DNA of 64,000 nt, taken from the NCBI GenBank assembly GCA_046349315.1, contig JAXMCQ010000006.1, forward strand, positions 124,001-188,000, given 5' to 3'. This stretch comes from JAEUMG01 sp046349315. Its GTDB lineage: Bacteria; Pseudomonadota; Alphaproteobacteria; Rhizobiales; Aestuariivirgaceae. Made by a program: the position numbers and the translations under genes. Positions 27,041 through 34,560 of the stretch are shown in pieces (the first letter of the stretch is position 1; each line of letters begins with the position of its first letter). The notes under the pieces were generated by a model that saw only the letters and a program-made list of their open reading frames with translations, ran no database searches and was not told the origin of the DNA.

Positions 27041-27190
27041 TCTCCCTCCGCCGCGCGCAGCGCGGGGAGGGTGGCACGCGCCAGCGTGACGGGTGGGGTG
27101 GCACTGCCAACTCAACTGACAAGAGAACTTGTCCTACGACCCCACCCGGCGCTTCGCGCCACCCTCCCCACCTTCGGTGGCGGAGGGAGG
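27041..27190. repeat. Long G+C-rich inverted repeat (class B)
   Basis: The left arm begins CTCCCTCCGCC and the right arm ends GGCGGAGGGAG. Inner parts pair as well: GGGAGGGTGGC on the left with GCCACCCTCCC on the right, and GGGTGGGGT with ACCCCACCC. The sequence CCCGGCGCTTCGCGCC in the right half is the recurring core also found at 41040. The element fills the gap between the cupin and FolM-like genes. Confidence 0.75.
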
Positions 27191-27203
27191 AAAATGGTGA
27201 GCG

Positions 27204-27956
27204 ATGAAAGCAGCGCTCATCACGGGAGCGGCAAAGCGCATCGGGCGGGCGATGGCGCTCGACCTCGCCAAGGACGGCTGGAACATCGCGGTTCATTGTC
27301 ATGAATCGATCGGCGAGGCAGCCGAACTCGTCGATGAAATGCGCCGGCTCGGCCGCAAGGCGGTGGCGGTCGAGGGCGATCTCGCGGGGCGCGAAACGCC
27401 AAAGAAGCTCATCAAGAAGGCCATTGGCACGCTCGGGCCATTGACGCTTCTCATCAACAACGCCTCGCGTTTCGAACCCGATGAGCTCGCGTCAGTGACG
27501 ATGAGCGATTGGGACACGGATCAGGCCGTCAATCTGCGGGCGCCCGTCTTCCTGTCGCAAGCTTTTGCCGCGCAATTGCCCGCCAAGGAACAGGGCAACA
27601 TCATCAACCTCATCGACCAGCGCGTCTGGAAGCTCAACCCGCAGTATTTCTCCTACACGGCGAGCAAGGGCGGTTTGTGGGTGGTGACGCAGACCATGGC
27701 GCAGGCATTGGCGCCGCGCATCCGAGTCAATGCGATCGCGCCAGGGCCGGCGCTTCCCAATGTGCGCATGCGGGATAAGGAGTTCGAGAAATTGCAGCGG
27801 TTGACCTTGCTCCAGCGCGGGACGAGTCCGGATGAGATCGCCGCGGCGGTGCGCTTCATCCTCGCTTCACCGGCGATGACCGGCCAGATGATCGCGCTCG
27901 ATGGCGGTCAGCATCTCGCCTGGCAGACGCCCGACGTGGTGAAGGTCCGGGAGTGA
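27204..27956 (+). CDS. folM: Short-chain dehydrogenase, pteridine reductase/FolM-like
   Basis: A 250-aa SDR enzyme. Its cofactor loop is TGAAKRIG (7-14), which fits TGX3RXG, the arginine-containing version typical of pteridine reductases and FolM dihydromonapterin reductase rather than the standard TGxxxGxG. NNAS (85-88) and the catalytic Y151-TAS-K155 are present. It is translationally coupled to folB (4-base overlap), so reduction of a pterin, either dihydromonapterin or a folate intermediate, is the best guess. The symbol rests on this motif and the neighbour. Confidence 0.75.
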   Translation: MKAALITGAAKRIGRAMALDLAKDGWNIAVHCHESIGEAAELVDEMRRLGRKAVAVEGDLAGRETPKKLIKKAIGTLGPLTLLINNASRFEPDELASVTMSDWDTDQAVNLRAPVFLSQAFAAQLPAKEQGNIINLIDQRVWKLNPQYFSYTASKGGLWVVTQTMAQALAPRIRVNAIAPGPALPNVRMRDKEFEKLQRLTLLQRGTSPDEIAAAVRFILASPAMTGQMIALDGGQHLAWQTPDVVKVRE

Positions 27957-28363
27957 CGGCGATGACCAAGACACCGAAGATCTCTCATCATGTCGCGAGC
28001 GGCGCGGCGCGATTGCGCCATGTGTTCGTGCGCGACCTCGAAATCGAGGCCTTGCTCGGGATCTACGAGAATGAGCGCGTCAGCCCGCAACGGATCATCG
28101 TCAATATCGACCTGTCGGTGAAAGAGGGTGACGATCCGATCAGCGATGACATCAAGAACGTCGTGAGCTACGAGATCGTCGTGCAGAAGGTCGAGCGCAT
28201 CGTCGCGCAGGGCCACGTCGGCCTTGTCGAAACTCTGGCCGAATTGATCGCGGCGGCGTGCCTCACCGACAAGCGCGTGACGGCGGCGCGGGTCAGGATC
28301 GAGAAGCCGGATGTGATCAAGAACGCGCGCAGCGTCGGAGTGGAGATCGAGCGGGGACGATAA
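27953..28363 (+). CDS. folB: Dihydroneopterin aldolase
   Basis: A 136-aa protein of the dihydroneopterin aldolase/epimerase fold, the third step of the pterin branch of folate synthesis. Visible are FVRDLEIEALLGIYENER (the substrate-pocket region with the catalytic-type glutamate) and the terminal block VRIEKPDVIKNARSVGVEIER. The start is GTG at 27953 overlapping the SDR stop; ATG at 27962 is also possible. About 25 residues before the core are extra compared with E. coli FolB. folP and folK are not adjacent here. Confidence 0.87.
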   Translation: MTAMTKTPKISHHVASGAARLRHVFVRDLEIEALLGIYENERVSPQRIIVNIDLSVKEGDDPISDDIKNVVSYEIVVQKVERIVAQGHVGLVETLAELIAAACLTDKRVTAARVRIEKPDVIKNARSVGVEIERGR

Positions 28364-28521
28364 ACTATAGAGATGGATCGTATGGCATCGCGAGCTGTGG
28401 CATCTATGGTGGTATCTGAATTCGCTCGCAAGCCGTGCCGATGGAGATTGTTGCCGGATGCTCCGCATACTGATCGTCATGCCAGCGAAAGCTGGCTTGG
28501 CAGGCGGCATATTGATATGCA

Positions 28522-28684
28522 CTTCCCCTCTCCCCTCTTGGGAGAGGGCGGTTCGGAGCAAAGCGACGGACCGGGTGAGGGGGCATCTCAGCCATGCAAT
28601 ATTAAAGGTATGGCACGTTACCCCTCACCCGCCACGGGCCTTGCGGCCCTCGTCGCCCTCTCCCACAAGGGGAGAGGGGAAGGG
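28522..28684. repeat. Long G+C-rich inverted repeat (class B) filling the folB-methyltransferase gap
   Basis: The 327 bases between 28364 and 28690 hold no convincing gene. The outer arms CTTCCCCTCTCCCC / GGGGAGAGGGGAAG and inner arms CCGGGTGAGGGG / CCCCTCACCCG pair across an A+T-richer loop near 28600. A short hairpin, GCCAGCGAAAGCTGGC near 28480, lies just to the left. As it separates two convergent genes, the structure may stop transcription from both sides. Confidence 0.72.
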
Positions 28685-28690
28685 TGCGGA

Positions 28691-29494
28691 CTAGCGTCGC
28701 GCCGTGAACAGGAAATATCCGACGCTGCCAAAGAGGCGGCCGCGCTTGTGGAGGTCGGCGATGCCGGTAAGCCAGGCCGATAGCTCGGCTTCGGAGATCG
28801 CGCCATCTCTCGCGGCATTGCGGCCAACATCGGCGAAGTAGATGGCTGCGAGGTCCTGGGGGAAGAGGACGACTCGGGTCGAGACGGTCACATCGCGCAG
28901 GCCGAGGTCACTCAGAGAGTAGTAGAGCCGCCCGGGCAGCCAGCTTTCGACGACGGCGGTGTCGGCCTCATGCGCCATGGCGCGGCGGACCAGAGCGCGG
29001 TCGGGTAGATTTATTGTGGTAGTCCCGAATTCCGGTTCGATGAAGGCGAGCGGCGCGCCGGGCCTGGCGACGCGCTTCATCTCGGCGACGGCCTTGTCCC
29101 AGTCCTTGAGATAGATCAGCAGGCGTTCGGCACGCACGGCGTCGAAGGTGGCATCGGCATAGGGAAGCGCTTGCGCATCGCCGGCGCGATAGTCGATGGC
29201 GAGGCCAGCGGCGGCGGCGCGCTGTTTAGCCTGAGCGATGAACTCCTCGCTCTTGTCGATGCCGGCGGCGCGTCCCGCCTGGCCGACAATCCGCGCCAGT
29301 CTCACCGTCTCGAGACCGAAGCCGCAGCCGACATCGAGCACGCTCCAGCCCGGCTTCAGCATGTCGCGGGCGATCCGCTTCAGCTCCTGCAATTGCGGGA
29401 TTTCGTCGAAAGCTTCGAGCGCGCGGACATAGGCATCGACGTCTTGTACCTGGTCGAGGGCCGTGAAGGATCTGAGCGAGATGTCGTTAGTCAT
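28691..29494 (-). CDS. Class I SAM-dependent methyltransferase
   Basis: A 267-aa methyltransferase of the UbiE/methyltransferase-11 type. Motif I is VLDVGCGFGLET (near 52-63) and motif II/III regions are AGIDKSEEF and FDAVRAERLLIYL. The acceptor cannot be inferred. It starts 12 bases before the 154-aa membrane-protein gene on the same strand and is probably the last gene of a unit with it. An Asp-rich spacer without other domains makes a small-molecule or lipid acceptor more likely than protein, but this is a guess. Confidence 0.82.
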   Translation of the reverse strand: MTNDISLRSFTALDQVQDVDAYVRALEAFDEIPQLQELKRIARDMLKPGWSVLDVGCGFGLETVRLARIVGQAGRAAGIDKSEEFIAQAKQRAAAAGLAIDYRAGDAQALPYADATFDAVRAERLLIYLKDWDKAVAEMKRVARPGAPLAFIEPEFGTTTINLPDRALVRRAMAHEADTAVVESWLPGRLYYSLSDLGLRDVTVSTRVVLFPQDLAAIYFADVGRNAARDGAISEAELSAWLTGIADLHKRGRLFGSVGYFLFTARR

Positions 29495-29506
29495 CCTGAA
29501 CCCTCC

Positions 29507-29971
29507 TCAGAAATAGGCGATGAGGCGGCCGAGGATCAGCGCAGCGGTCCAGAGAACAGCGGAGATGAAGGCGTGAAGCCTGGCGAGGCGTGGCAAGACA
29601 GGGCCGGCAAGCCAATGGAGGAGCACGTTGATCAGCGCTGCGGCTATCACCGCCATCTTGAGAAGGAAGACCGGATTGTGCCCGGTCGCAAAAGCCTCGG
29701 CCGAGAACATGGTCGGGCCAGTGACCAGCAGCAGGATCAACCCGATCGTAGCGAGCGCGCGCGCCGTTCGCGTCGGCTCGCGGCCGCGCAGGATGCGAAT
29801 GTCATAGACGAGGATGGCTCCGACGAGCAGGGCCGCACCCAGGACGTGGAGCGTGTTGGCTGCCGGGTAGAGCCAGACATTGCCGCGGGCGAGGGCGCCG
29901 AGCGGGCTGGATTCGAGCTGGCGGAGAAGATTGTCGTAGAGCGATGGCAGGGAGTCGATCAGTTCGAACAT
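29507..29971 (-). CDS. Four-helix membrane protein (DUF6644-like)
   Basis: A 154-aa protein with four hydrophobic helices (near 37-58, 70-90, 102-122, 130-150). The block YPAANTLHVLGAALLVGAI with a helix-embedded histidine looks like the heme-binding-type histidine of small cytochrome-like membrane proteins. In other genomes such proteins lie beside DUF6152 proteins, as here, where a DUF6152 gene follows on the same strand across a repeat. The function is unknown; a redox or metal role is a conjecture from the histidine. Confidence 0.65.
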   Translation of the reverse strand: MFELIDSLPSLYDNLLRQLESSPLGALARGNVWLYPAANTLHVLGAALLVGAILVYDIRILRGREPTRTARALATIGLILLLVTGPTMFSAEAFATGHNPVFLLKMAVIAAALINVLLHWLAGPVLPRLARLHAFISAVLWTAALILGRLIAYF

Positions 29972-29978
29972 GCGTGGT

Positions 29979-30109
29979 GCCCCTCACCCGGCCCCGGATC
30001 GAGTCCGGGGCCATCCTCTCCCCGCTTGCGCGGGGCGAGGGGCGTTCTTTGTTTTCCTTCTCTCCGTCGCGACGGGGAGAAGGTGCCGCGCAGCGGCGGA
30101 TGAGGGGCA
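29979..30109. repeat. G+C-rich inverted repeat (class B) with nested hairpins
   Basis: Outer arms CCCCTCACCC / TGAGGGG bracket three nested hairpins: GGCCCCGGA with TCCGGGGCC, CCCCGCttgcGCGGGG, and TTCTCTCCGTCGCGACGGGGAGAA. It separates the DUF6152 and DUF6644-like genes, which otherwise would form one unit. Confidence 0.7.
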
Positions 30110-30118
30110 AGTGTTCAT

Positions 30119-30469
30119 TTAGCGCATCTCGTAGATCTTGCCGTCGATGGTGATCCGCTCGGCGCGCATTTCATGCTCATTGCGGGTCGAGGGATAGCCT
30201 TCGGCGGAAATCGTCACACCCGGTTTCAGCATGGTTTCCTCGACCCCGCGGCGGACCATCCGCGAAATCGGGGCCAAGGTCACCTCCCAGGTCGCTTCCT
30301 GATATTTCAGCATCACATGCACATGCGGGTTCTGCCAGGCGACGCTCTCGATCGGCGACTCGATGGTAAATTTCTTGGCGATGTCATAGCTGCCCCAGCC
30401 GTGATGGGCAAAGGCGAGGGCGGGGGTTAGGCCCAGGACGATGGCGGCCGCTGCGAGAGATTTCTTCAT
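30119..30469 (-). CDS. DUF6152 family exported protein
   Basis: A 116-aa protein with a clear signal peptide (MKKSLAAAAIVLGLTPALAFA) ending just before HHGWGSYD. That mature N-terminal His-His pair with W and Y is typical for DUF6152, and a copper- or metal-binding amino terminus is suggested by the position of the histidines directly after cleavage. This is an inference. Later motifs are ESVAWQNPHVHVMLKY and APISRMVRRG. It pairs with the four-helix protein downstream. Confidence 0.75.
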   Translation of the reverse strand: MKKSLAAAAIVLGLTPALAFAHHGWGSYDIAKKFTIESPIESVAWQNPHVHVMLKYQEATWEVTLAPISRMVRRGVEETMLKPGVTISAEGYPSTRNEHEMRAERITIDGKIYEMR

Positions 30470-30543
30470 GGCAGTCCTCCGTAGCGTGAAAGACCAGACA
30501 TAAGGCAGGATCTGGCAGGATCAACCTGGCCTACCTTTGCATA

Positions 30544-32451
30544 ATGGGTCCAAGTGACGATATTTCTACCCCGATGTCCGAAACCGACGACATAGCCATC
30601 CCTGCGACGCAAGGGCCGGAGGTCATCCGCAACCTCGTAAAGCTCCTGCCGAACCGGCCCGGGGTCTATCGCATGTTCGATGCGAAGGGCGATGTCATCT
30701 ATGTCGGCAAGGCGCGCAGCCTCAAGAACCGGGTCGCAAACTATACGCGGTTCGGCGGGCATACGAACCGCATCGCGGCGATGATCGCCAATACCTGCAA
30801 CATGGAGTTCGTGACGACGGCGACGGAAGCCGAAGCGCTGCTCCTCGAAGCCAACCTCATCAAGAAATACAAGCCGCGCTATAATGTAACTTTGCGCGAC
30901 GACAAGTCGTTTCCCTATATCCTCATCGCCAAGGATCATGACGTTGCGCAGATCGCCAAGCATCGCGGGGCGCGCAATCGCAAGGGCAGTTATTTCGGGC
31001 CGTTCGCGTCGGCCGGAGCGGTGAACCGCACCATCAATGCCCTGGAGAAAGCGTTTCTCTTACGCTCGTGCAGTGACAGCGTGTTCGAGAACCGCACTCG
31101 GCCGTGCCTCCTGCACCAGATCAAGCGCTGCTCGGCGCCCTGCGTCGGACTGATCGAGCCTGCGGCCTACGACGAACTGGTGCGCGAAGCGGAGGAGTTC
31201 CTTGCCGGCAAGAGCAAGGTCGTGAAGGCGCAGCTCGCACGGCAGATGGAAGAGGCGGCCGAGCGGCTCGATTACGAGCAGGCGGCGCGCTATCGCGATC
31301 GCATCCAGTCCTTGTCCTTCGTCACCGCGCAGCAGGGCATCAATCCCGAAACGGTCGAGGAGGCGGATGTATTCGGCCTCCACCAGGAAGGCGGGCAAGT
31401 CTGCATCCAGGTGTTCTTCTTCCGCGCCGGCCAGAACTGGGGGAACCGGGCGTATTTTCCGCGCGCCGACAAGAGCCTTTCAGCGTCGGAGATCCTCGCC
31501 TCGTTCGTCGCACAGTTCTACGACGACAAGCCGGTGCCGGGATTGATCCTGCTGTCGCATGAGATCGAGGAGCGCGAACTCATGGAAGAGGCGCTCGGCA
31601 CCCATGCCGGGCGGCGGATCGAGATCGCCGTGCCGCAGCGGGGCGAGAAGAAGGCGCTCGTCGACCATGCGCTCGCCAATGCGCGCGAAGCCCTGGGCCG
31701 CAAGATGGCGGAGACGTCATCGCAGGCGAAACTGCTGGAGGGTGTCGCCAAGGCTTTCGGATTGGCCGAACCGCCGCGGCGGATCGAGGTTTACGACAAT
31801 TCGCATATCCAGGGCGCGCAAGCGATCGGCGCGATGATCGTCGCCGGCCCGGAAGGCTTTATGAAATCGCAATATCGGAAATTCAACATTCGCTCCGATA
31901 TCCCGGCCGGAGACGATTTCGGAATGATGCGCGAAGTGCTGACACGGCGCTTCTCCCGCCTGCTGAAGGAAGAAGGCGAGGCCGGCGAGACGCCGGTCCG
32001 GCCCGATCTCGTCCTGATCGACGGCGGGCAGGGACAGCTCAATGCGGTACGTGGCGTGCTCGCCGATCTGGGGCTTTCCGATCTCACGGTGGCGGGTGTT
32101 GCCAAGGGACCGGACCGCGATGCGGGGCGGGAGCATTTCTACCTTCCCGACAAGCCATCCTTCATGCTCGATCAGCGCGATCCGGTGCTCTACTACATCC
32201 AGCGCTTGCGGGACGAGGCGCACCGGTTTGCGATCGGCAGCCATCGCGCCAAGCGGGCCAAGGCGATCGGCGCCAATCCATTGGACGAGATCGCCGGCAT
32301 AGGACCCACGCGCAAGAAGGCCTTGCTCCAGGCTTTCGGTTCGGCCAAGGCGGTATCACGGGCGAGCGTCACCGACCTTGCCGCGGTCGAAGGGGTGAAT
32401 GTCGCTTTGGCAAGGGCCATTTACGACCACTTCCATGAGAGTGCATCATGA
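30544..32451 (+). CDS. uvrC: Excinuclease ABC subunit C
   Basis: A 635-aa UvrC, the nuclease that makes both incisions in nucleotide excision repair with UvrA and UvrB. Domains in order: the GIY-YIG nuclease (GVYRMF ... IYVGKARSLKNRV, about 40-60), a UVR motif binding UvrB (MEEAAERLDYEQAARYRD, near 236-253), an RNase H-like endonuclease (EVYDNSHIQGAQAIGAMI, near 415-430), and a C-terminal double helix-hairpin-helix (IAGIGPTRKKALL). The first ATG at 30544 and an ATG at 30574 are both possible. It overlaps pgsA by 4 bases. Confidence 0.95.
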   Translation: MGPSDDISTPMSETDDIAIPATQGPEVIRNLVKLLPNRPGVYRMFDAKGDVIYVGKARSLKNRVANYTRFGGHTNRIAAMIANTCNMEFVTTATEAEALLLEANLIKKYKPRYNVTLRDDKSFPYILIAKDHDVAQIAKHRGARNRKGSYFGPFASAGAVNRTINALEKAFLLRSCSDSVFENRTRPCLLHQIKRCSAPCVGLIEPAAYDELVREAEEFLAGKSKVVKAQLARQMEEAAERLDYEQAARYRDRIQSLSFVTAQQGINPETVEEADVFGLHQEGGQVCIQVFFFRAGQNWGNRAYFPRADKSLSASEILASFVAQFYDDKPVPGLILLSHEIEERELMEEALGTHAGRRIEIAVPQRGEKKALVDHALANAREALGRKMAETSSQAKLLEGVAKAFGLAEPPRRIEVYDNSHIQGAQAIGAMIVAGPEGFMKSQYRKFNIRSDIPAGDDFGMMREVLTRRFSRLLKEEGEAGETPVRPDLVLIDGGQGQLNAVRGVLADLGLSDLTVAGVAKGPDRDAGREHFYLPDKPSFMLDQRDPVLYYIQRLRDEAHRFAIGSHRAKRAKAIGANPLDEIAGIGPTRKKALLQAFGSAKAVSRASVTDLAAVEGVNVALARAIYDHFHESAS

Positions 32452-33059
32452 CCGAACTTGATGCACGGGCCGGCGTTCGAGTCGCGGGGGCAAAGCAGGT
32501 GTTCAATCTGCCCAACAATCTGACCTATGGCCGGCTGGTCGCCGTGCCGGTGGTGGCGGCACTGCTGCTATGGGGCGGCAATGCGGCGCGCTGGGTGGCG
32601 CTGCTGATATTCATCGTGGCGGCGATCACCGATTTCTTCGACGGCTATCTCGCGCGCAAATGGGGCCAGCAATCGGCGCTCGGCCGGATGCTCGACCCGA
32701 TCGCCGACAAGGTCCTGGTGGCGGTGATCCTCCTGGTGCTCGCCGCCGACCGGACGATCTTCGACTGGCACATCTGGGCGGCGATCATCATCCTGTCGCG
32801 CGAAGTGCTGGTGTCGGGCTTACGCGAATTTCTCGCCGAATTGCGGGTTTCGGTGCCGGTGACCAGGGTCGCCAAGTGGAAGACGACGGTTCAGCTATTG
32901 GCAGTCGGCTTTCTCATCGCCGGGCCCGCCGGCGACAAGATCATGCCCTATGTGTCCGATATCGGATTGGCGGGCTTGTGGATCGCCGCGGCGCTGACGC
33001 TCTATACGGGTTATGATTATTTCAGGGCCGGGATCGGCCATGTGATGGACGGAAAATGA
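32448..33059 (+). CDS. pgsA: CDP-diacylglycerol-glycerol-3-phosphate 3-phosphatidyltransferase
   Basis: A 203-aa integral membrane enzyme for phosphatidylglycerol synthesis. It has the CDP-alcohol phosphotransferase signature DFFDGYLARKx7GRMLDPIAD with the paired aspartates, preceded by the PgsA-typical FNLPNNLTYGRL. Four or more hydrophobic segments surround it. The order uvrC-pgsA-moaD is common in alphaproteobacteria. It overlaps both neighbours by 4 bases. The window's other member of this family (6497-7675) lacks this N-terminus. Confidence 0.92.
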   Translation: MTELDARAGVRVAGAKQVFNLPNNLTYGRLVAVPVVAALLLWGGNAARWVALLIFIVAAITDFFDGYLARKWGQQSALGRMLDPIADKVLVAVILLVLAADRTIFDWHIWAAIIILSREVLVSGLREFLAELRVSVPVTRVAKWKTTVQLLAVGFLIAGPAGDKIMPYVSDIGLAGLWIAAALTLYTGYDYFRAGIGHVMDGK

Positions 33060-33307
33060 AGCTGCTCTATTTCGCGCGCGTCAAGCAGATGGTCGGCAAG
33101 GGCGAGGAAGAGGTCGAACTTCCGGCCGGGATCGCCACCGTCGGCGCGTTGATCGAATGGCTGAAGGGCCGCGACGAGGGCTATGCCCATGCCTTTGCAG
33201 ATTTGCGGGTGGTGCGCGCGGCGATCAACCAGGCACATGTGCAGCTCGATGCCTCGCTCAAGGGCGCGCATGAGATCGCCTTCTTCCCGCCGGTGACGGG
33301 GGGATAG
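33056..33307 (+). CDS. moaD: Molybdopterin synthase sulfur carrier subunit
   Basis: An 83-aa ubiquitin-like protein ending FFPPVTGG. The terminal Gly-Gly is adenylated and thiocarboxylated to deliver sulfur to cyclic pyranopterin monophosphate. It starts inside the pgsA stop (ATGA). The partner moaE, normally immediately downstream, is absent; a membrane protein gene follows instead. moaE would have to be elsewhere in the genome. Confidence 0.93.
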   Translation: MKLLYFARVKQMVGKGEEEVELPAGIATVGALIEWLKGRDEGYAHAFADLRVVRAAINQAHVQLDASLKGAHEIAFFPPVTGG

Positions 33308-33319
33308 GGTAGAGACCCC

Positions 33320-33943
33320 TTGCGGAAGGTCCTTCTCGATCCCGCAGTCCTGATCTCGGTCGCCCTCGCCGCCATAAACCTGTTTGTCTATTTCTTTGTC
33401 TGGGAGTGGAACTACTACGATCCCAGCTCCGCTTTCGTGTTCGCCATCCTCGGGCAGCTCCCGCTTTATGGACTGTCGCTGATCTGGTTCGTGCTGACAG
33501 TGATCCTGGTCTTCGCGCGGTGGAAGACCCAACGCTGGCTAACCCTCGTGCCGGTAGCGGTTATGCTGAGCCCACTCGTGTTGGGCTTCTTCATCAGCGG
33601 AACGACGCTGTGGGTCGACTACAATTTTGCGAAGTTTCGCGACGATCGATTGGCTTATGCGCGGAGCAAGCAGCCCGCCATTAATGGCTGCGCTGCCGCA
33701 ATCAAACCCGTCCCGCACGATGTGGAAGCCCTCAGTCTCGCCGGCTACCCTCCAGAAATCATTCAGAACAGCAACGGCACTTATGTCGTCTTCCGGACAT
33801 TTGAGGGGATTCCGGACGGATTTGCGGCGTTCCTCTATGCACCAGCGCTTGGCGACCCGATGGTCGAGGTTCCCGAACTCTACCTGCAGTTTGCCGATCT
33901 TTATGATCGGGAGGCCTGCGTCTATCGGGTTGGCAATTTTTGA
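33320..33943 (+). CDS. Hypothetical membrane protein
   Basis: A 207-aa protein with three N-terminal helices (about 9-28, 40-64, 72-93) and a soluble C-terminal half of about 110 residues. TTG at 33320 is the likely start. Two cysteines (in NGCAAAIKP and REACVYRV) bracket the soluble part and could form a disulfide if it faces the periplasm. No family is recognised. It lies 12 bases past moaD on the same strand, where moaE would be expected, but shows no resemblance to MoaE. Confidence 0.65.
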   Translation: MRKVLLDPAVLISVALAAINLFVYFFVWEWNYYDPSSAFVFAILGQLPLYGLSLIWFVLTVILVFARWKTQRWLTLVPVAVMLSPLVLGFFISGTTLWVDYNFAKFRDDRLAYARSKQPAINGCAAAIKPVPHDVEALSLAGYPPEIIQNSNGTYVVFRTFEGIPDGFAAFLYAPALGDPMVEVPELYLQFADLYDREACVYRVGNF

Positions 33944-33946
33944 GAT

Positions 33947-34213
33947 TTACTGCCCGAGTTCCTGATCCGGCGGGGGCTTGGAGGGAAGGACCGGGCCGCC
34001 GCCATTGGGCATCAGCACGATGAGGCCGGTGCCCAAACGATTTTTCGGCTTTTCCTTCTTGTCGGCTTCATCCGCGACGGTCTTGATGCCGAAGGGGCGG
34101 GCATAGACCATGTTCAGAAATCCCGTCCATTCAGGCTGCGGTTCATCGGCACGCACGGCCGTCGCCGGCAGGGCGGCGGTGGCTACGAGGAGGCTCAGGA
34201 CGAGGTATTTCAT
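33947..34213 (-). CDS. Small exported protein of unknown function
   Basis: An 88-aa protein with a signal peptide, MKYLVLSLLVATAALPATAVRA, followed by a short mature chain rich in Pro, Lys and Glu. The ATG at 34213 has GGAG upstream; a longer in-frame extension to 34483 is rejected because it lacks coding character and would bury the signal peptide. The C-terminus is proline- and glycine-rich (PNGGGPVLPSKPPPDQE). No domain is recognised. Confidence 0.6.
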   Translation of the reverse strand: MKYLVLSLLVATAALPATAVRADEPQPEWTGFLNMVYARPFGIKTVADEADKKEKPKNRLGTGLIVLMPNGGGPVLPSKPPPDQELGQ

Positions 34214-34560
34214 GGGCTTACTCCGCTTTAACCGGATCATGCCGGAATTTGGCTGAATCGACAAGCCGGGGACAGGATAAAACACCGGTTTTGGAAAAAC
34301 GTTTGTACACGGAGCAATTTCTCCAGGCCCTGTCATGGCGCGCGGATTTGTGCTGCGAATCCAAGGGTATATGAAAAAAGTGGATTTTCGTCTAAAAAAT
34401 CCTTGACTTTCTGCGCAGCTATTTGTATGAAAATGGCCATGCTTCGATAAGTGGCTTCGAAGTTCCCCCTTTCGCCTTACCAATTCAAATCCGATCGCGG
34501 CCGCTTGCTTTCAGGCAGCCGGGAGAGGACAGCCATTTTCAGCAATCACGGAGTTGAAGA
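34214..34560. other. Intergenic region between the small exported protein and the M23 peptidase gene
   Basis: These 347 bases contain no credible gene. The right two-thirds are visibly A+T-richer than the surroundings and include the plus-strand promoter at 34403-34431. The leader from there to the ATG at 34561 is about 120 bases; a GGAG ribosome-binding site lies at 34550-34553. No riboswitch-like pattern was recognised by eye. Confidence 0.6.
34403..34431 (+). promoter_or_regulatory. Sigma-70-type promoter for the M23 peptidase gene
   Basis: The -35 box TTGACT (34403-34408) and -10 box TATGAA (34426-34431) are separated by exactly 17 bases, in an A+T-rich patch. It is oriented toward the exported peptidase gene at 34561. 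Confidence 0.6.

Noticed and set aside
24700..27302. Long minus-strand open frames opposite the CoA pyrophosphatase and cca genes
   Set aside because: No domain or start context; the plus-strand genes overlap in an orderly operon.
28364..28690. CRISPR-like or tandem repeat array in the folB gap
   Set aside because: The repetition is inverted, not direct with regular spacers; it is palindromic REP-type DNA.
34214..34483. N-terminal extension of the 88-aa exported protein
   Set aside because: It would place 90 residues ahead of a good signal peptide and runs through the A+T-rich promoter region.
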